Assembly (NCBI RefSeq): GCF_000716785.1
Contig: NZ_JNYY01000014.1
Location: forward strand, 1-64,000
Reading direction: 5' to 3'
Origin: Amycolatopsis vancoresmycina
GTDB taxonomy: Bacteria > Actinomycetota > Actinomycetes > Mycobacteriales > Pseudonocardiaceae
Length of the DNA stretch: 64,000 nucleotides
The notes beneath the pieces are model-generated. The model was not told the DNA's origin and made no database searches. It saw only the letters and a program-made list of their open reading frames with translations. Positions 56,297-64,000 of the stretch are shown piece after piece; within the stretch, counting starts at the first letter, position 1; each line of letters opens with the position of its first letter. Made by a program: the position numbers and the translations under genes.

Positions 56297-58549
56297 ATGA
56301 CCGACTCCACCGGAGTCACCGTGCACGAGACCGAAGCCGTCATCGACAACGGCCGGTTCGGCACCCGCACCGTCCGCTTCGAGACGGGCCGGCTGGCCCG
56401 CCAGGCCGCCGGCGCCGTCGTCGCGTACCTCGACGAAGAGACCATGCTGCTCTCGGCGACGACCGCGTCGAAGCACCCGAAGGAGCACTTCGACTTCTTC
56501 CCCCTGACCGTCGACGTCGAAGAGCGCATGTACGCCGCGGGCCGCATCCCGGGCGCGTTCTTCCGCCGCGAGGGCCGCCCGTCGACCGACGCGATCCTCA
56601 CCGCCCGCCTGATCGACCGCCCGCTGCGCCCGTCGTTCGCCGACGGCCTCCGCAACGAGATCCAGGTCGTCATCACCGTCCAGAGCCTCAACCCGGACGA
56701 CCCGTACGACGTGCTGGCGATCAACGCCGCTTCGGCGTCGACCCAGATCGCGGGCCTGCCGTTCTCGGGCCCGGTAGGCGGCGTGCGCGTCGCCCTGATC
56801 GAGGGCCAGTGGGTCGCGTTCCCGACCTGGTCGCAGCTGGAGAAGGCGACCTTCAACATGGTCGTCGCCGGCCGCATCGTCGGTGACGACGTCGCGATCA
56901 TGATGGTCGAGGCCGAAGGCACCGAGCACACGCTCGACCTGATCGCCGCCGGTGGCACCGCGCCGGACGAGGTCGCGGTCGCCGCGGGCCTCGAGGCCGC
57001 GAAGCCGTTCATCAAGTCGCTGTGCGAGGCGCAGCAGCGCCTGGCTGCCGAGGCCGCCAAGCCGACCGGCGAGTTCCCGGTCTACCCGGCCTACCAGCCG
57101 GACGTCTACGAGGCCGTCGCGGCGATCGCCACCGACGACCTGGCCCGCGCGCTGCAGATCGCCGGCAAGCAGGACCGCGACGCCGCGACCGACGAGGTCA
57201 AGGCCGCCGTCATCGAGAAGATCGGCCTGGGCGAGGGCGAAGCCTTCGAAGGCCGTGACAAGGAGATCGGCGGGGCGTTCAAGGCCCTGACGAAGAAGAT
57301 CATGCGCCAGCGCGTCCTCACGGAGAAGATCCGCATGGACGGCCGTGGCCTCACCGACATCCGGTCGCTCGCGGCCGAGGTCGCGGTGATCCCGCGGGCG
57401 CACGGCTCGGCGCTGTTCGAGCGCGGCGAAACCCAGATCCTGGGCGTCACCACGCTGAACATGCTGCGCATGGAGCAGCAGATCGACTCCCTTTCGCCGG
57501 AGACGACGAAGCGCTACCTGCACCACTACAACTTCCCGCCCTTCTCCACCGGTGAGACCGGCCGCGTCGGTTCGCCGAAGCGCCGCGAAATCGGCCACGG
57601 CATGCTCGCCGAGCGCGCCCTGGTGCCGGTGCTGCCGAAGCGGGACGAGTTCCCGTACGCGATCCGCCAGGTCTCCGAGGCGCTGGGTTCCAACGGCTCG
57701 ACGTCGATGGGCTCGGTCTGCGCGTCCACCATGGCGCTGTACAACGCCGGCGTGCCGCTGAAGGCGCCGGTCGCGGGCATCGCGATGGGCCTGGTCTCCG
57801 ACGAGGTCGACGGCGAGACCCGGTACGTGGCGCTGACCGACATCCTCGGCGCCGAAGACGCCCTCGGTGACATGGACTTCAAGGTCGCCGGCACCAAGGA
57901 CATCATCACCGCGCTGCAGCTCGACACGAAGCTCGACGGCATCCCGTCGGAGGTCCTCGCGGCCGCGCTGAAGCAGGCGAAGGACGCCCGCAGCACCATC
58001 CTCGAGGTCATCGCCGAGGCGATCGACGGCCCGGACGAGATGAGCCCGTTCGCGCCGCGCGTCACCTCCGTGAAGATCCCGGTCGACAAGATCGGCGAGG
58101 TCATCGGCCCGAAGGGCAAGATGATCAACTCGATCACCGAGGAGACCGGCGCCGACATCTCCATCGAGGACGACGGCACGATCTACGTGGGCGCGGCCGA
58201 CGGCCCGTCGGCGGAGGCGGCGATCGACAAGATCAACGCCATCGCCAACCCGCAGCTGCCCAAGGTCGGCGAGCGCTTCCTCGGCACCGTGGTGAAGACG
58301 GCCGCGTTCGGCGCGTTCGTCTCGCTGCTGCCGGGCAAGGACGGCCTGGTGCACATCTCCAAGCTGGGCAACGGCAAGCGGATCGCCAAGGTCGAGGACG
58401 TGGTCAACGTGGGCGACAAGCTCCGCGTCGAGATCGCCGACATCGACAACCGCGGCAAGATCAGCCTGATCGTGGTCAAGGAAGACGACGCGAAGCCCGC
58501 CGAGGGCGACGCGCCGGCTGCCGACGCCGAGAAGGCCGAAGCCAAGTAG
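56297..58549 (+). CDS. pnp: Polyribonucleotide nucleotidyltransferase
   Basis: 750 residues. Two RNase PH domains (RTVRFETGRLARQAAGAVVA, about 20-235; MDGRGLTDIRSLAAEVAVIP, about 345-560) with GSNGSTSMGSVCASTMALYN in the active second copy. Then KH (IPVDKIGEVIGPKGKMINSI, about 592-650) and S1 (LGTVVKTAAFGAFVSLLPGK, about 660-730). 3'-5' phosphorolytic RNA decay. GAGGAG before the ATG. A 46-bp palindrome lies 45 bp after its stop. Confidence 0.98.
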   Translation: MTDSTGVTVHETEAVIDNGRFGTRTVRFETGRLARQAAGAVVAYLDEETMLLSATTASKHPKEHFDFFPLTVDVEERMYAAGRIPGAFFRREGRPSTDAILTARLIDRPLRPSFADGLRNEIQVVITVQSLNPDDPYDVLAINAASASTQIAGLPFSGPVGGVRVALIEGQWVAFPTWSQLEKATFNMVVAGRIVGDDVAIMMVEAEGTEHTLDLIAAGGTAPDEVAVAAGLEAAKPFIKSLCEAQQRLAAEAAKPTGEFPVYPAYQPDVYEAVAAIATDDLARALQIAGKQDRDAATDEVKAAVIEKIGLGEGEAFEGRDKEIGGAFKALTKKIMRQRVLTEKIRMDGRGLTDIRSLAAEVAVIPRAHGSALFERGETQILGVTTLNMLRMEQQIDSLSPETTKRYLHHYNFPPFSTGETGRVGSPKRREIGHGMLAERALVPVLPKRDEFPYAIRQVSEALGSNGSTSMGSVCASTMALYNAGVPLKAPVAGIAMGLVSDEVDGETRYVALTDILGAEDALGDMDFKVAGTKDIITALQLDTKLDGIPSEVLAAALKQAKDARSTILEVIAEAIDGPDEMSPFAPRVTSVKIPVDKIGEVIGPKGKMINSITEETGADISIEDDGTIYVGAADGPSAEAAIDKINAIANPQLPKVGERFLGTVVKTAAFGAFVSLLPGKDGLVHISKLGNGKRIAKVEDVVNVGDKLRVEIADIDNRGKISLIVVKEDDAKPAEGDAPAADAEKAEAK

Positions 58550-58594
58550 GACGCAAGTTCCGCCGAAGGCCTCCTGATCCGCCCGGTGCAAGTT

Positions 58595-58640
58595 GTCGTG
58601 AGTGGTAAGGCGAGTTAGAACTCGCCTTACCACTCACGAC
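58595..58640. repeat. 46-bp perfect palindrome (copy 3)
   Basis: Identical over 46 bp to the copy at 35778, in the gap between pnp and pepR, which run in the same direction. Flanks differ from those of the other copies, so the repeat unit is the palindrome itself. It can form a 22-bp RNA stem. Confidence 0.95.
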
Positions 58641-58683
58641 CCCGGCGGCAGGGGGCCTTCGCGGCATCGTGAGTAAGGAACCC

Positions 58684-60048
58684 ATGGCACGGCAGGTTTC
58701 CGGGCACGAGCAGCCCGTCGGCACCACCCGCACGCTGGAGTCCACTTCGGACGGTGCGGTCGTCAAGCGCAGTGTTCTCCCCGGTGGCCTGCGGGTGATC
58801 ACCGAGCACGTCCCCGCGTCGCGCTCGGCCACGGTCGGGCTGTGGGTCGCCATCGGCTCCCGCGACGAGCCGGCCGCCGTCGCCGGCGCCGCGCACTACC
58901 TCGAGCACCTGCTGTTCAAGGGCACGAAACACCGTGACGCCACGCAGATCGCCGAGGAGATCGACGCGGTCGGCGGCGAGTTCAACGCCTTCACGGCGAA
59001 GGAACACACCTGCTACTACGCGCAGGTGCTCGACGCCGACCTCCCGCTCGCCGTGGACCTGGTCACCGACGTCGTGTTCGACGCGCTGTGCACCGACCGC
59101 GACATGGACATGGAGCGCAGCGTCGTCCTCGAAGAGATTTCGATGCGCGACGACGACCCCGAAGACCTGCTGCACGAAACGTTCGTGACGGCGATCCTCG
59201 GCGACCACCCGCTCGGCCGCCCGGTGCTCGGCACCGAGAAGTCGATCATCGAGATGTCGCCGGCGGCGTTGCGGAACTTCTACAAGCGCCGCTACACGCT
59301 GCCGCGGATGGTCCTGTCCGTCGCCGGGAACATCGACCACAACCAGGTGCTGCGCCTGGTCCGCAAGGCCCTCGGCGAGCGGCTGGCCGGCACCGCGACG
59401 CCGGTCGCGCCGCGCGAGGGCCGCGCCCGGATCAAAACGCTCCCGAAGCTGGCCCTGCACACCGACGACACCGAGCAGGCGCACGTCATGCTCGGCCTGC
59501 GCTCGCTGTCGCGCCACGACGACCGCCGCTTCGCGCTGTCGGTGCTCAACGCGGCCCTCGGCGGCGGCATGAGCTCCCGGCTGTTCCAGGAGATCCGCGA
59601 GCAGCGCGGGCTGGCCTACCAGGTGTACTCGTCGGTCGCGAGCTACGCCGACACCGGGCACATGGCCGTGTACGCGGGCTGCCAGCCCGAAAAGCTCGGC
59701 GACGTCGCCGGCGTCATCCGCGAGGTGCTCGACAAGGTCGGCGTCGACGGCCTGACCGACGCCGAGGTGGCCCGCGCCAAGGGCCAGCTGCGCGGCGGGC
59801 TGGTGCTGGGCCTGGAGGACACGTCGTCGCGGATGTCGCGGATCGGCAAGAACGAGCTCAACTACGGCCGCTACCTGGGCGTCGACGACACGATCGCCCG
59901 CATCGACGCGGTGACCACCGACGACGTGTGTGCGCTCGCTCGCACTTTGTTCGCGCGGCCGGGCGGGGTCTCGGCGGCGGCGGTCGTCGGGCCGTACGCT
60001 CACGCCGACGACCTTCCGGACGACCTGCACGAGGTGATCGCTTCATGA
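58684..60048 (+). CDS. M16 family zinc peptidase (PepR-like)
   Basis: 454 residues. Inverted zinc motif in AAHYLEHLLFKGTKHRDATQ (His71, Glu74, His75) with the downstream Glu in DMDMERSVVLEEISMRDDDP. The second half is the inactive partner fold with GGGMSSRLFQEIREQRGLAY. It follows pnp in most actinobacteria. ATG at 58684 has AAGGAA upstream and is preferred to GTG at 58669. Its end overlaps dapB by ATGA. Confidence 0.93.
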   Translation: MARQVSGHEQPVGTTRTLESTSDGAVVKRSVLPGGLRVITEHVPASRSATVGLWVAIGSRDEPAAVAGAAHYLEHLLFKGTKHRDATQIAEEIDAVGGEFNAFTAKEHTCYYAQVLDADLPLAVDLVTDVVFDALCTDRDMDMERSVVLEEISMRDDDPEDLLHETFVTAILGDHPLGRPVLGTEKSIIEMSPAALRNFYKRRYTLPRMVLSVAGNIDHNQVLRLVRKALGERLAGTATPVAPREGRARIKTLPKLALHTDDTEQAHVMLGLRSLSRHDDRRFALSVLNAALGGGMSSRLFQEIREQRGLAYQVYSSVASYADTGHMAVYAGCQPEKLGDVAGVIREVLDKVGVDGLTDAEVARAKGQLRGGLVLGLEDTSSRMSRIGKNELNYGRYLGVDDTIARIDAVTTDDVCALARTLFARPGGVSAAAVVGPYAHADDLPDDLHEVIAS

Positions 60049-60785
60049 CCATCAACGTCGGTGTGCTCGGCGCCCGCGGCCGCATGGGCGCGACGGTGGT
60101 GAAGGCCGTCGAAAACGCGGGCGACATGAAGGTCGTCGCGGCGCTGGACGCGGGCGACGACTTCGCGGCGCTGGCCGACGCCCAGGTGGTCGTCGACTTC
60201 ACCCACCCCGAGGCCGTCATGGGCAACCTGAAGTACCTGGTGGAGCACGACATCCACGCGGTCGTCGGCACCACCGGCTTCAGCGAAGAGCGCCTGGCGC
60301 AGCTGCGCGCGCTGCTGGCGCCGAAGCCCTCGCTGGGCGTGCTGATCGCTCCGAACTTCGCGCTTGGCGCGGTTCTCGCGATGCGGTTCGCGGCCCAGGC
60401 GGCGAAGTTCTACGCGTCGGCGGAGATCATCGAGCTGCACCACAACCGCAAGGCCGACGCGCCTTCGGGCACCGCCGCGCACACCGCCCGGATGATCGCG
60501 GAGGCGCGCGCCGAAGCGGGCGTGACGCCGGGTCCGGACGCGACGACGTCGGAGCTGGACGGCGCCCGCGGCGCCTCGGTCGAGGAGGTCCGGGTGCACT
60601 CGGTCCGGCTGCCGGGCCTGGTCGCGCACGAGGAGATCCTGTTCGGCGGCGAAGGGGAGACCCTGACCATCCGCCACGACTCCCTCGACCGGACGTCCTT
60701 CATGCCGGGCGTGCTGCTCGGCGTGCGCGAAGTGCTGAAGCGGCCCGGCCTGACGGTCGGCCTGGAAAACGTCCTCGACCTGTGA
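60045..60785 (+). CDS. dapB: 4-hydroxy-tetrahydrodipicolinate reductase
   Basis: 246 residues. INVGVLGARGRMGATVVKAV (NAD(P) site), VVDFTHPEAVMGNLKYLVEH, VVGTTGFSEERLAQLRALLA and IIELHHNRKADAPSGTAAHT (active-site HH and KxDxPSGT). The C-terminus is LTIRHDSLDRTSFMPGVLLG. Lysine and diaminopimelate pathway. Overlaps pepR upstream and the TPR-like gene downstream. Confidence 0.98.
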   Translation: MTINVGVLGARGRMGATVVKAVENAGDMKVVAALDAGDDFAALADAQVVVDFTHPEAVMGNLKYLVEHDIHAVVGTTGFSEERLAQLRALLAPKPSLGVLIAPNFALGAVLAMRFAAQAAKFYASAEIIELHHNRKADAPSGTAAHTARMIAEARAEAGVTPGPDATTSELDGARGASVEEVRVHSVRLPGLVAHEEILFGGEGETLTIRHDSLDRTSFMPGVLLGVREVLKRPGLTVGLENVLDL

Positions 60786-61234
60786 GGGCCCGCAATGTCG
60801 CGCTGCTGCTGACGGCGGCGCTGGTCGTCTACCTGGTCCTGCTGGCGGACCGGGCGTTCGCGCTGTTCAAGACGGGCACGGGCGCCGGCATCGCGCTGGG
60901 CGCCGGTGTGCTGCTGCTGCCGTTGCTCGGCCTCTGGGTCGTCGTCGTGACCTGGCGCAACGGCCTGCAGATCCAGCGCCTGTCGCGGCGGCTGGACGCC
61001 GAGGGCGCGCTCCCGGACGTCTCGGACCTCCCGCGCCGTCCGTCGGGCCGGGTGGACCGCGACGCGGCCGACGCCTGGTTCGGGCTGCGCCGCGCGGAGG
61101 TCGAGGCGGACCAGGAGAACTGGCGGGCCTGGTACAAGCTCGCGTACGCCTACGACATCGCGGGCGACCGGCGGCGGGCGCGCGAGACGATGCGGAAGGC
61201 CATCGAGCTGGAAGCCGCCTCACGTGCCGAGTAG
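60782..61234 (+). CDS. Membrane protein with TPR-like tail (Rv2772c-like)
   Basis: 150 residues. Two membrane spans (NVALLLTAALVVYLVLLADR; IALGAGVLLLPLLGLWVVVV) followed by a cytosolic helical part ending YKLAYAYDIAGDRRRARETM, a single TPR-like hairpin. The gene after dapB in mycobacteria is of the same kind. GTG overlaps the dapB stop. It is convergent with the next gene, the ends overlapping by 15 bp. Confidence 0.82.
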   Translation: MRARNVALLLTAALVVYLVLLADRAFALFKTGTGAGIALGAGVLLLPLLGLWVVVVTWRNGLQIQRLSRRLDAEGALPDVSDLPRRPSGRVDRDAADAWFGLRRAEVEADQENWRAWYKLAYAYDIAGDRRRARETMRKAIELEAASRAE

Positions 61235-62179
61235 GTCCGGCGCGAAGATCTCCTCGATCCGCCACCGCCGCGAGGACAGGCCCTGCTCGTGGTGGTACCG
61301 CAGGTAGGTGTCGAGCGCGGAGCGGTTGGCCGCGATGCCGTAGGGCCACCAGTCTTCGCCGAACTCGGCGAGGGTGTCGTCGACCAGCGCGTTCGCCCAC
61401 GGCAGCATGGTCTGCACCTGGTAGAGCCGCCGGCCACGGCGGTAGCGCTCGGCCGCGGCGTCCTTCGCGGCTTCGAACATCGTGTAGACGCGGCGGGCCA
61501 GGCCGGGGTCGCCGGCCAGGAGGTCCCGCCGGACGACGACGGTGTGCATGATCGGGAAGATCCCGGTGCGGCGGTGGTAGTCGCGTTCCCGCGCCGGGAA
61601 GTCCGGGAAGAGCCGCGCGACGTCCGGGGCGCCGTCGAGCACGCACTGCGGGACGTTCGCGGAGAACAGCACGTCGATCTCCCCGCCGGCGAGCATGTCG
61701 TTCAGGGTCCGCGGCCCGGCTGTTCTGACGTCGACGGTGCCGGGGTGCGGGTGCGGGATGAAGCCGAAGGGTTCGGCGGGGTGTTCGAGGCCGCCGATCA
61801 CCCAGCGGTTCGCCTCGGGCCGGAACCCGTGCTCGTCCATCAGGATCCCCTTGGCCCAGACGCCCGAATCCTGTCCGTAGGTGCCGAACTCGCCGATGGT
61901 CCGGCCGGTGAGGTCGCCCGGACCGGTGATCCCCGAACGCGTGTTGACGAAAACGCACGAATGCCGGAAGACGCGGTTGGGGAAGATCGGCAGCGCCACG
62001 AACGGGGTGCCTTCTTCGAGCAGCCGCAGGTAGAACGTCAGGCCGAGCTCGGCGACGTCGAAATCGCCCCTGATCGCCCGTTCGAAGATCTCGGGCAGGG
62101 TAGCGGCGGTTTCCACGGTGCCGGCCAGGTCGCGGGTCGTGTCGTAGGTGAAGGTGCCGATGCGCATGCTCCCGATCAT
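61220..62179 (-). CDS. 4,5-dihydroxyphthalate decarboxylase-like / periplasmic-binding-fold protein
   Basis: 319 residues, no signal peptide, so probably the cytosolic enzyme branch of this fold. AIRGDFDVAELGLTFYLRLL, FVALPIFPNRVFRHSCVFVN, LTGRTIGEFGTYGQDSGVWA, DMLAGGEIDVLFSANVPQCV and FPIMHTVVVRRDLLAGDPGL are typical of that family. Aromatic acid decarboxylation is the known activity of the prototype only. ATG at 62179 or 62167. It is divergent from the LysR gene, which probably controls it. Confidence 0.82.
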   Translation of the reverse strand: MIGSMRIGTFTYDTTRDLAGTVETAATLPEIFERAIRGDFDVAELGLTFYLRLLEEGTPFVALPIFPNRVFRHSCVFVNTRSGITGPGDLTGRTIGEFGTYGQDSGVWAKGILMDEHGFRPEANRWVIGGLEHPAEPFGFIPHPHPGTVDVRTAGPRTLNDMLAGGEIDVLFSANVPQCVLDGAPDVARLFPDFPARERDYHRRTGIFPIMHTVVVRRDLLAGDPGLARRVYTMFEAAKDAAAERYRRGRRLYQVQTMLPWANALVDDTLAEFGEDWWPYGIAANRSALDTYLRYHHEQGLSSRRWRIEEIFAPDLLGT

Positions 62180-62210
62180 CGGCGCGCGCGGACCGGGGCG
62201 TCCAAGACCG

Positions 62211-62221
62211 GTTGCGGCAAC
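62211..62221. promoter_or_regulatory. Candidate LysR operator
   Basis: GTTGCGGCAAC, a perfect 5-1-5 palindrome, in the 58-bp gap between the divergent decarboxylase-like and LysR genes. Position and symmetry fit a LysR site. Confidence 0.4.
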
Positions 62222-62237
62222 TCGATACCGTGGGGGT

Positions 62238-63089
62238 ATGGACTTGCGGGTGCTCCGCTACTTCGTCGCGGTGGCCGAGGAACGGCACATCGGCCGGGCG
62301 GCGGACCGGCTGCACATGGCGCAGCCGCCGCTCAGCCGCGCGGTGCGCGGGCTGGAGGACGAGCTGGGCGCGACGCTGTTCGAGCGCACGCCCAAGGGCG
62401 TCACGCTCACCGGCGCGGGCGCGGTGTTGTACGACGAAGCTGTCGCGCTGCTGGCGCAGGCCGGCCGCATCCGCGACCGGGTGACCGCGGCGGCGGGCGC
62501 GGCGACGCTGACGGTCGGCACGCTGGCCGACGCCGCCGAGCACGTCGGCGCCCGGCTGGTTTCGCTGTTCCGCTCGCGCCACCCGCACGTCGACGTGCGC
62601 GTGCACGAGACCGACCTCGCCGACCCGACGGCCGGTCTGCGCACCGGCCTGGTCGACGTGGCACTGACCCGCACCCCGTTCGAGCCGGCGGGCATCGGCG
62701 TCCACGTGCTGCGCCGGGTCCCAATCGGTGTGGTGCTGCGCGACGACGACCCGCTCGCGAACCTGGCCGCGGTGTCGACGGCCGAGCTGGCCGGACGCCG
62801 CTGGGTCCGCCTCCCGGACGGCACCGACCCGCGCTGGACGGCCTACTGGACGGGCGGCCCGGCTGCCGAGGGCGCTCCGGTCGTGCGGACGGTCCAGGAG
62901 TGCCTGCAGGCGGTGCGGTGGAACGGCACCGCGGCCCTCGCGCCGGTCGACCAGCCGTTGCCGCCGGGGCTGTGCGTGGTTCCGGCCTCGGACCGCCCGC
63001 CGAGCGAGCTCGTGGTGGCGTGGCCGAAGGCGGGACGGAGTCCCCTGGTCCGCAGCTTCGTGCGCATCGCCGCGGAGGTCGAACGGTGA
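62238..63089 (+). CDS. LysR family transcriptional regulator
   Basis: 283 residues. HTH: LRVLRYFVAVAEERHIGRAA, DRLHMAQPPLSRAVRGLEDE. Effector domain about 88-280: TLTVGTLADAAEHVGARLVS, DVALTRTPFEPAGIGVHVLR. ATG at 62238 is the family start. It is divergent from the dihydroxyphthalate decarboxylase-like gene and overlaps the following membrane-protein gene (GTGA), so it likely controls both. Confidence 0.92.
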   Translation: MDLRVLRYFVAVAEERHIGRAADRLHMAQPPLSRAVRGLEDELGATLFERTPKGVTLTGAGAVLYDEAVALLAQAGRIRDRVTAAAGAATLTVGTLADAAEHVGARLVSLFRSRHPHVDVRVHETDLADPTAGLRTGLVDVALTRTPFEPAGIGVHVLRRVPIGVVLRDDDPLANLAAVSTAELAGRRWVRLPDGTDPRWTAYWTGGPAAEGAPVVRTVQECLQAVRWNGTAALAPVDQPLPPGLCVVPASDRPPSELVVAWPKAGRSPLVRSFVRIAAEVER

Positions 63090-63853
63090 CGGTGCTGCTG
63101 AAGCTCGTCCTGGCGCCACTGCTGGTGGTGGGCTCGTCGCTGGCCGGCCGGCGCTGGGGGCCCGGCCTGACCGGGCTGCTGGTCGCGATGCCGGTCGTCG
63201 CGGGGCCGATCCTGCTGATCACGTACCTGGACCACGGCCCGGAGTTCGTCGCCCGGGCGGCGTCGGCGTCGCTGCTGGGGCTGGTGTCGCTGGCCGCGTT
63301 CGCGGTGGTGTTCGCGCGGGTGTCCCGGGCGCGCGGCTGGGCGGGCACGGTGGTGGTCGGCTGGCTCTTGTGCCTGGCTTTGGACCTGGCGTTGTCGTTC
63401 GCGCCGGTGCCGGTGTGGGTGGCGCTCGGGCTGGCGTGGGCGGCGGCCTGGGCGGGGATCCGGTCGCTGCCGGCGGCGGGGGAGGCCGGGCCGGTGACGT
63501 TGCCGTGGTGGGACCTTCCGGCGCGCGCGGTCGCGACGGCGGTCCTGGTGGTGGTCCTGACGGCCGCGGCGGGACGGCTCGGCCCGGACCTGACCGGCGT
63601 GCTGGCGCCGTTCCCGATCGGGACGAGCGTGGTGGCGGTGTTCGCGCTGGCCCAGGGCGGGGCGCCGGCGGCCGCCGCGACCATGCGGGGGGTGCTGCGC
63701 GGGCTGGGTGGGTTTTCGGTGTTCTGTTTCCTGGTGGCGGTGCTGGCCGAGCCGATCGGCGGGTGGGCTTTCGTGGTGGCGGTGGCCGGGACCGGGGTGT
63801 GGCAATTCGCTGGTCGTTGTCGTTCGTGCGCGATGACAGCTCTTAGCTCTTAG
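63086..63853 (+). CDS. Multi-span membrane protein, possible 3' frameshift
   Basis: 255 residues in the open frame with seven or eight spans: LKLVLAPLLVVGSSLAGRRW, GLTGLLVAMPVVAGPILLIT, DLTGVLAPFPIGTSVVAVFA and WAFVVAVAGTGVW. A repeated half (GPGLTGLL...P / GPDLTGVL...P) suggests an internal duplication. The last 16 residues (QFAGRCRSCAMTALSS) look unlike a membrane protein. One base out of frame, the same DNA gives NSLVVVVRAR and a TGA at 63834, a natural ending, so a one-base indel near 63804 is suspected. Function unknown. Confidence 0.75.
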   Translation: MTVLLKLVLAPLLVVGSSLAGRRWGPGLTGLLVAMPVVAGPILLITYLDHGPEFVARAASASLLGLVSLAAFAVVFARVSRARGWAGTVVVGWLLCLALDLALSFAPVPVWVALGLAWAAAWAGIRSLPAAGEAGPVTLPWWDLPARAVATAVLVVVLTAAAGRLGPDLTGVLAPFPIGTSVVAVFALAQGGAPAAAATMRGVLRGLGGFSVFCFLVAVLAEPIGGWAFVVAVAGTGVWQFAGRCRSCAMTALSS

Positions 63854-63882
63854 ATCTAACATTTCAGTTTCCCGGCGACCCA

Positions 63883-63946
63883 GCGACTTAGTGATCCAGC
63901 GACTCAATGATCCGGCGACCCAGTGGCCGGGCGACCCAGTGACCCA
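63883..63946. repeat. Four 16-bp tandem repeats
   Basis: Units GCGACTTAGTGATCCA, GCGACTCAATGATCCG, GCGACCCAGTGGCCGG and GCGACCCAGTGACCCA start at 63883, 63899, 63915 and 63931, with partial copies on both sides. They lie just after the membrane-protein gene. Beyond them, to 64000, no gene is visible. Confidence 0.85.
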
Positions 63947-64000
63947 GCAGCCGGCGGCCCTGCCATCGACGGGTGCGCCGCGGCTTCTCTCGCTGAGGCC

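Noticed and set aside
55685..58633. 982-codon minus-strand frame over pnp, starting MVRRVLTRLTTHD
   Set aside because: Shadow of pnp. Its start lies in the dispersed palindrome, which is why several spurious frames in the window begin with the same residues.

Overview
The window is high-GC actinobacterial chromosome and looks like Pseudonocardiaceae, probably Amycolatopsis or a close relative. The signs are many GTG starts, ATGA/GTGA gene overlaps, a WhiB protein, an LCP cell-wall ligase, a DprE2-like reductase, a DUF4439 lipoprotein and a SigD-type sigma factor. The rimP-nusA-ylxR-infB-ylxP-rbfA-nrnA-dinF-truB-ribF-rpsO-pnp-pepR-dapB order is the one known from mycobacteria and relatives. 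No plasmid, phage, transposase or CRISPR array is visible. Genus is an inference from style and gene content, not a database result.

Layout. Positions 1-16 kb are accessory and regulatory: kynureninase, a DUF5997/LysR-effector pair, a divergent pair of conserved unknown genes (3.8-5.9 kb), an ArsR-AHSA1 fusion with a RibD-like partner, one CAT tRNA, two exported proteins, a bile-acid-symporter-like carrier with a divergent LysR gene, two overlapping sigma genes, a WhiB gene with a strong terminator, and a SnoaL-fused sigma factor. From 15.4 to 17.6 kb are cell-envelope genes. From 17.6 to 23.3 kb lies a five-gene acyl-CoA catabolic operon (CoA-transferase, crotonase, acetoacetate decarboxylase, hydroxyacyl-CoA dehydrogenase, acyl-CoA dehydrogenase) preceded by a LysR gene; it has no thiolase. 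From 23.6 to 35.8 kb are two two-component systems, a secreted peptidase, TetR/SRPBCC and HxlR genes, an M50-like peptidase, a GPP34 protein, a PEP-mutase-like enzyme and a class V aminotransferase. From 35.8 to 61.2 kb is the conserved translation and RNA block. It is interrupted by an esterase lipoprotein, a methyltransferase/TetR pair, an NfeD-like/SPFH pair, a P450 and an MFS carrier. The right end (61.2-64 kb) has a dihydroxyphthalate-decarboxylase-like gene, a LysR gene and a membrane protein.

The most unusual content is non-coding. Three intergenic arrays (23351-23637, 33089-33192, 51008-51091) repeat with an exact 21-bp period around a CACGCG core, and in two of them the unit orientation flips midway. 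Three near-identical perfect palindromes of 46-48 bp (35778, 43673, 58595) share one sequence, and one copy carries a paired compensatory change in both arms. All six elements lie at or just after the 3' end of a gene, so they look like a family of structured 3'-end elements. Several regulator genes also appear to be leaderless, with the operator set inside the promoter.
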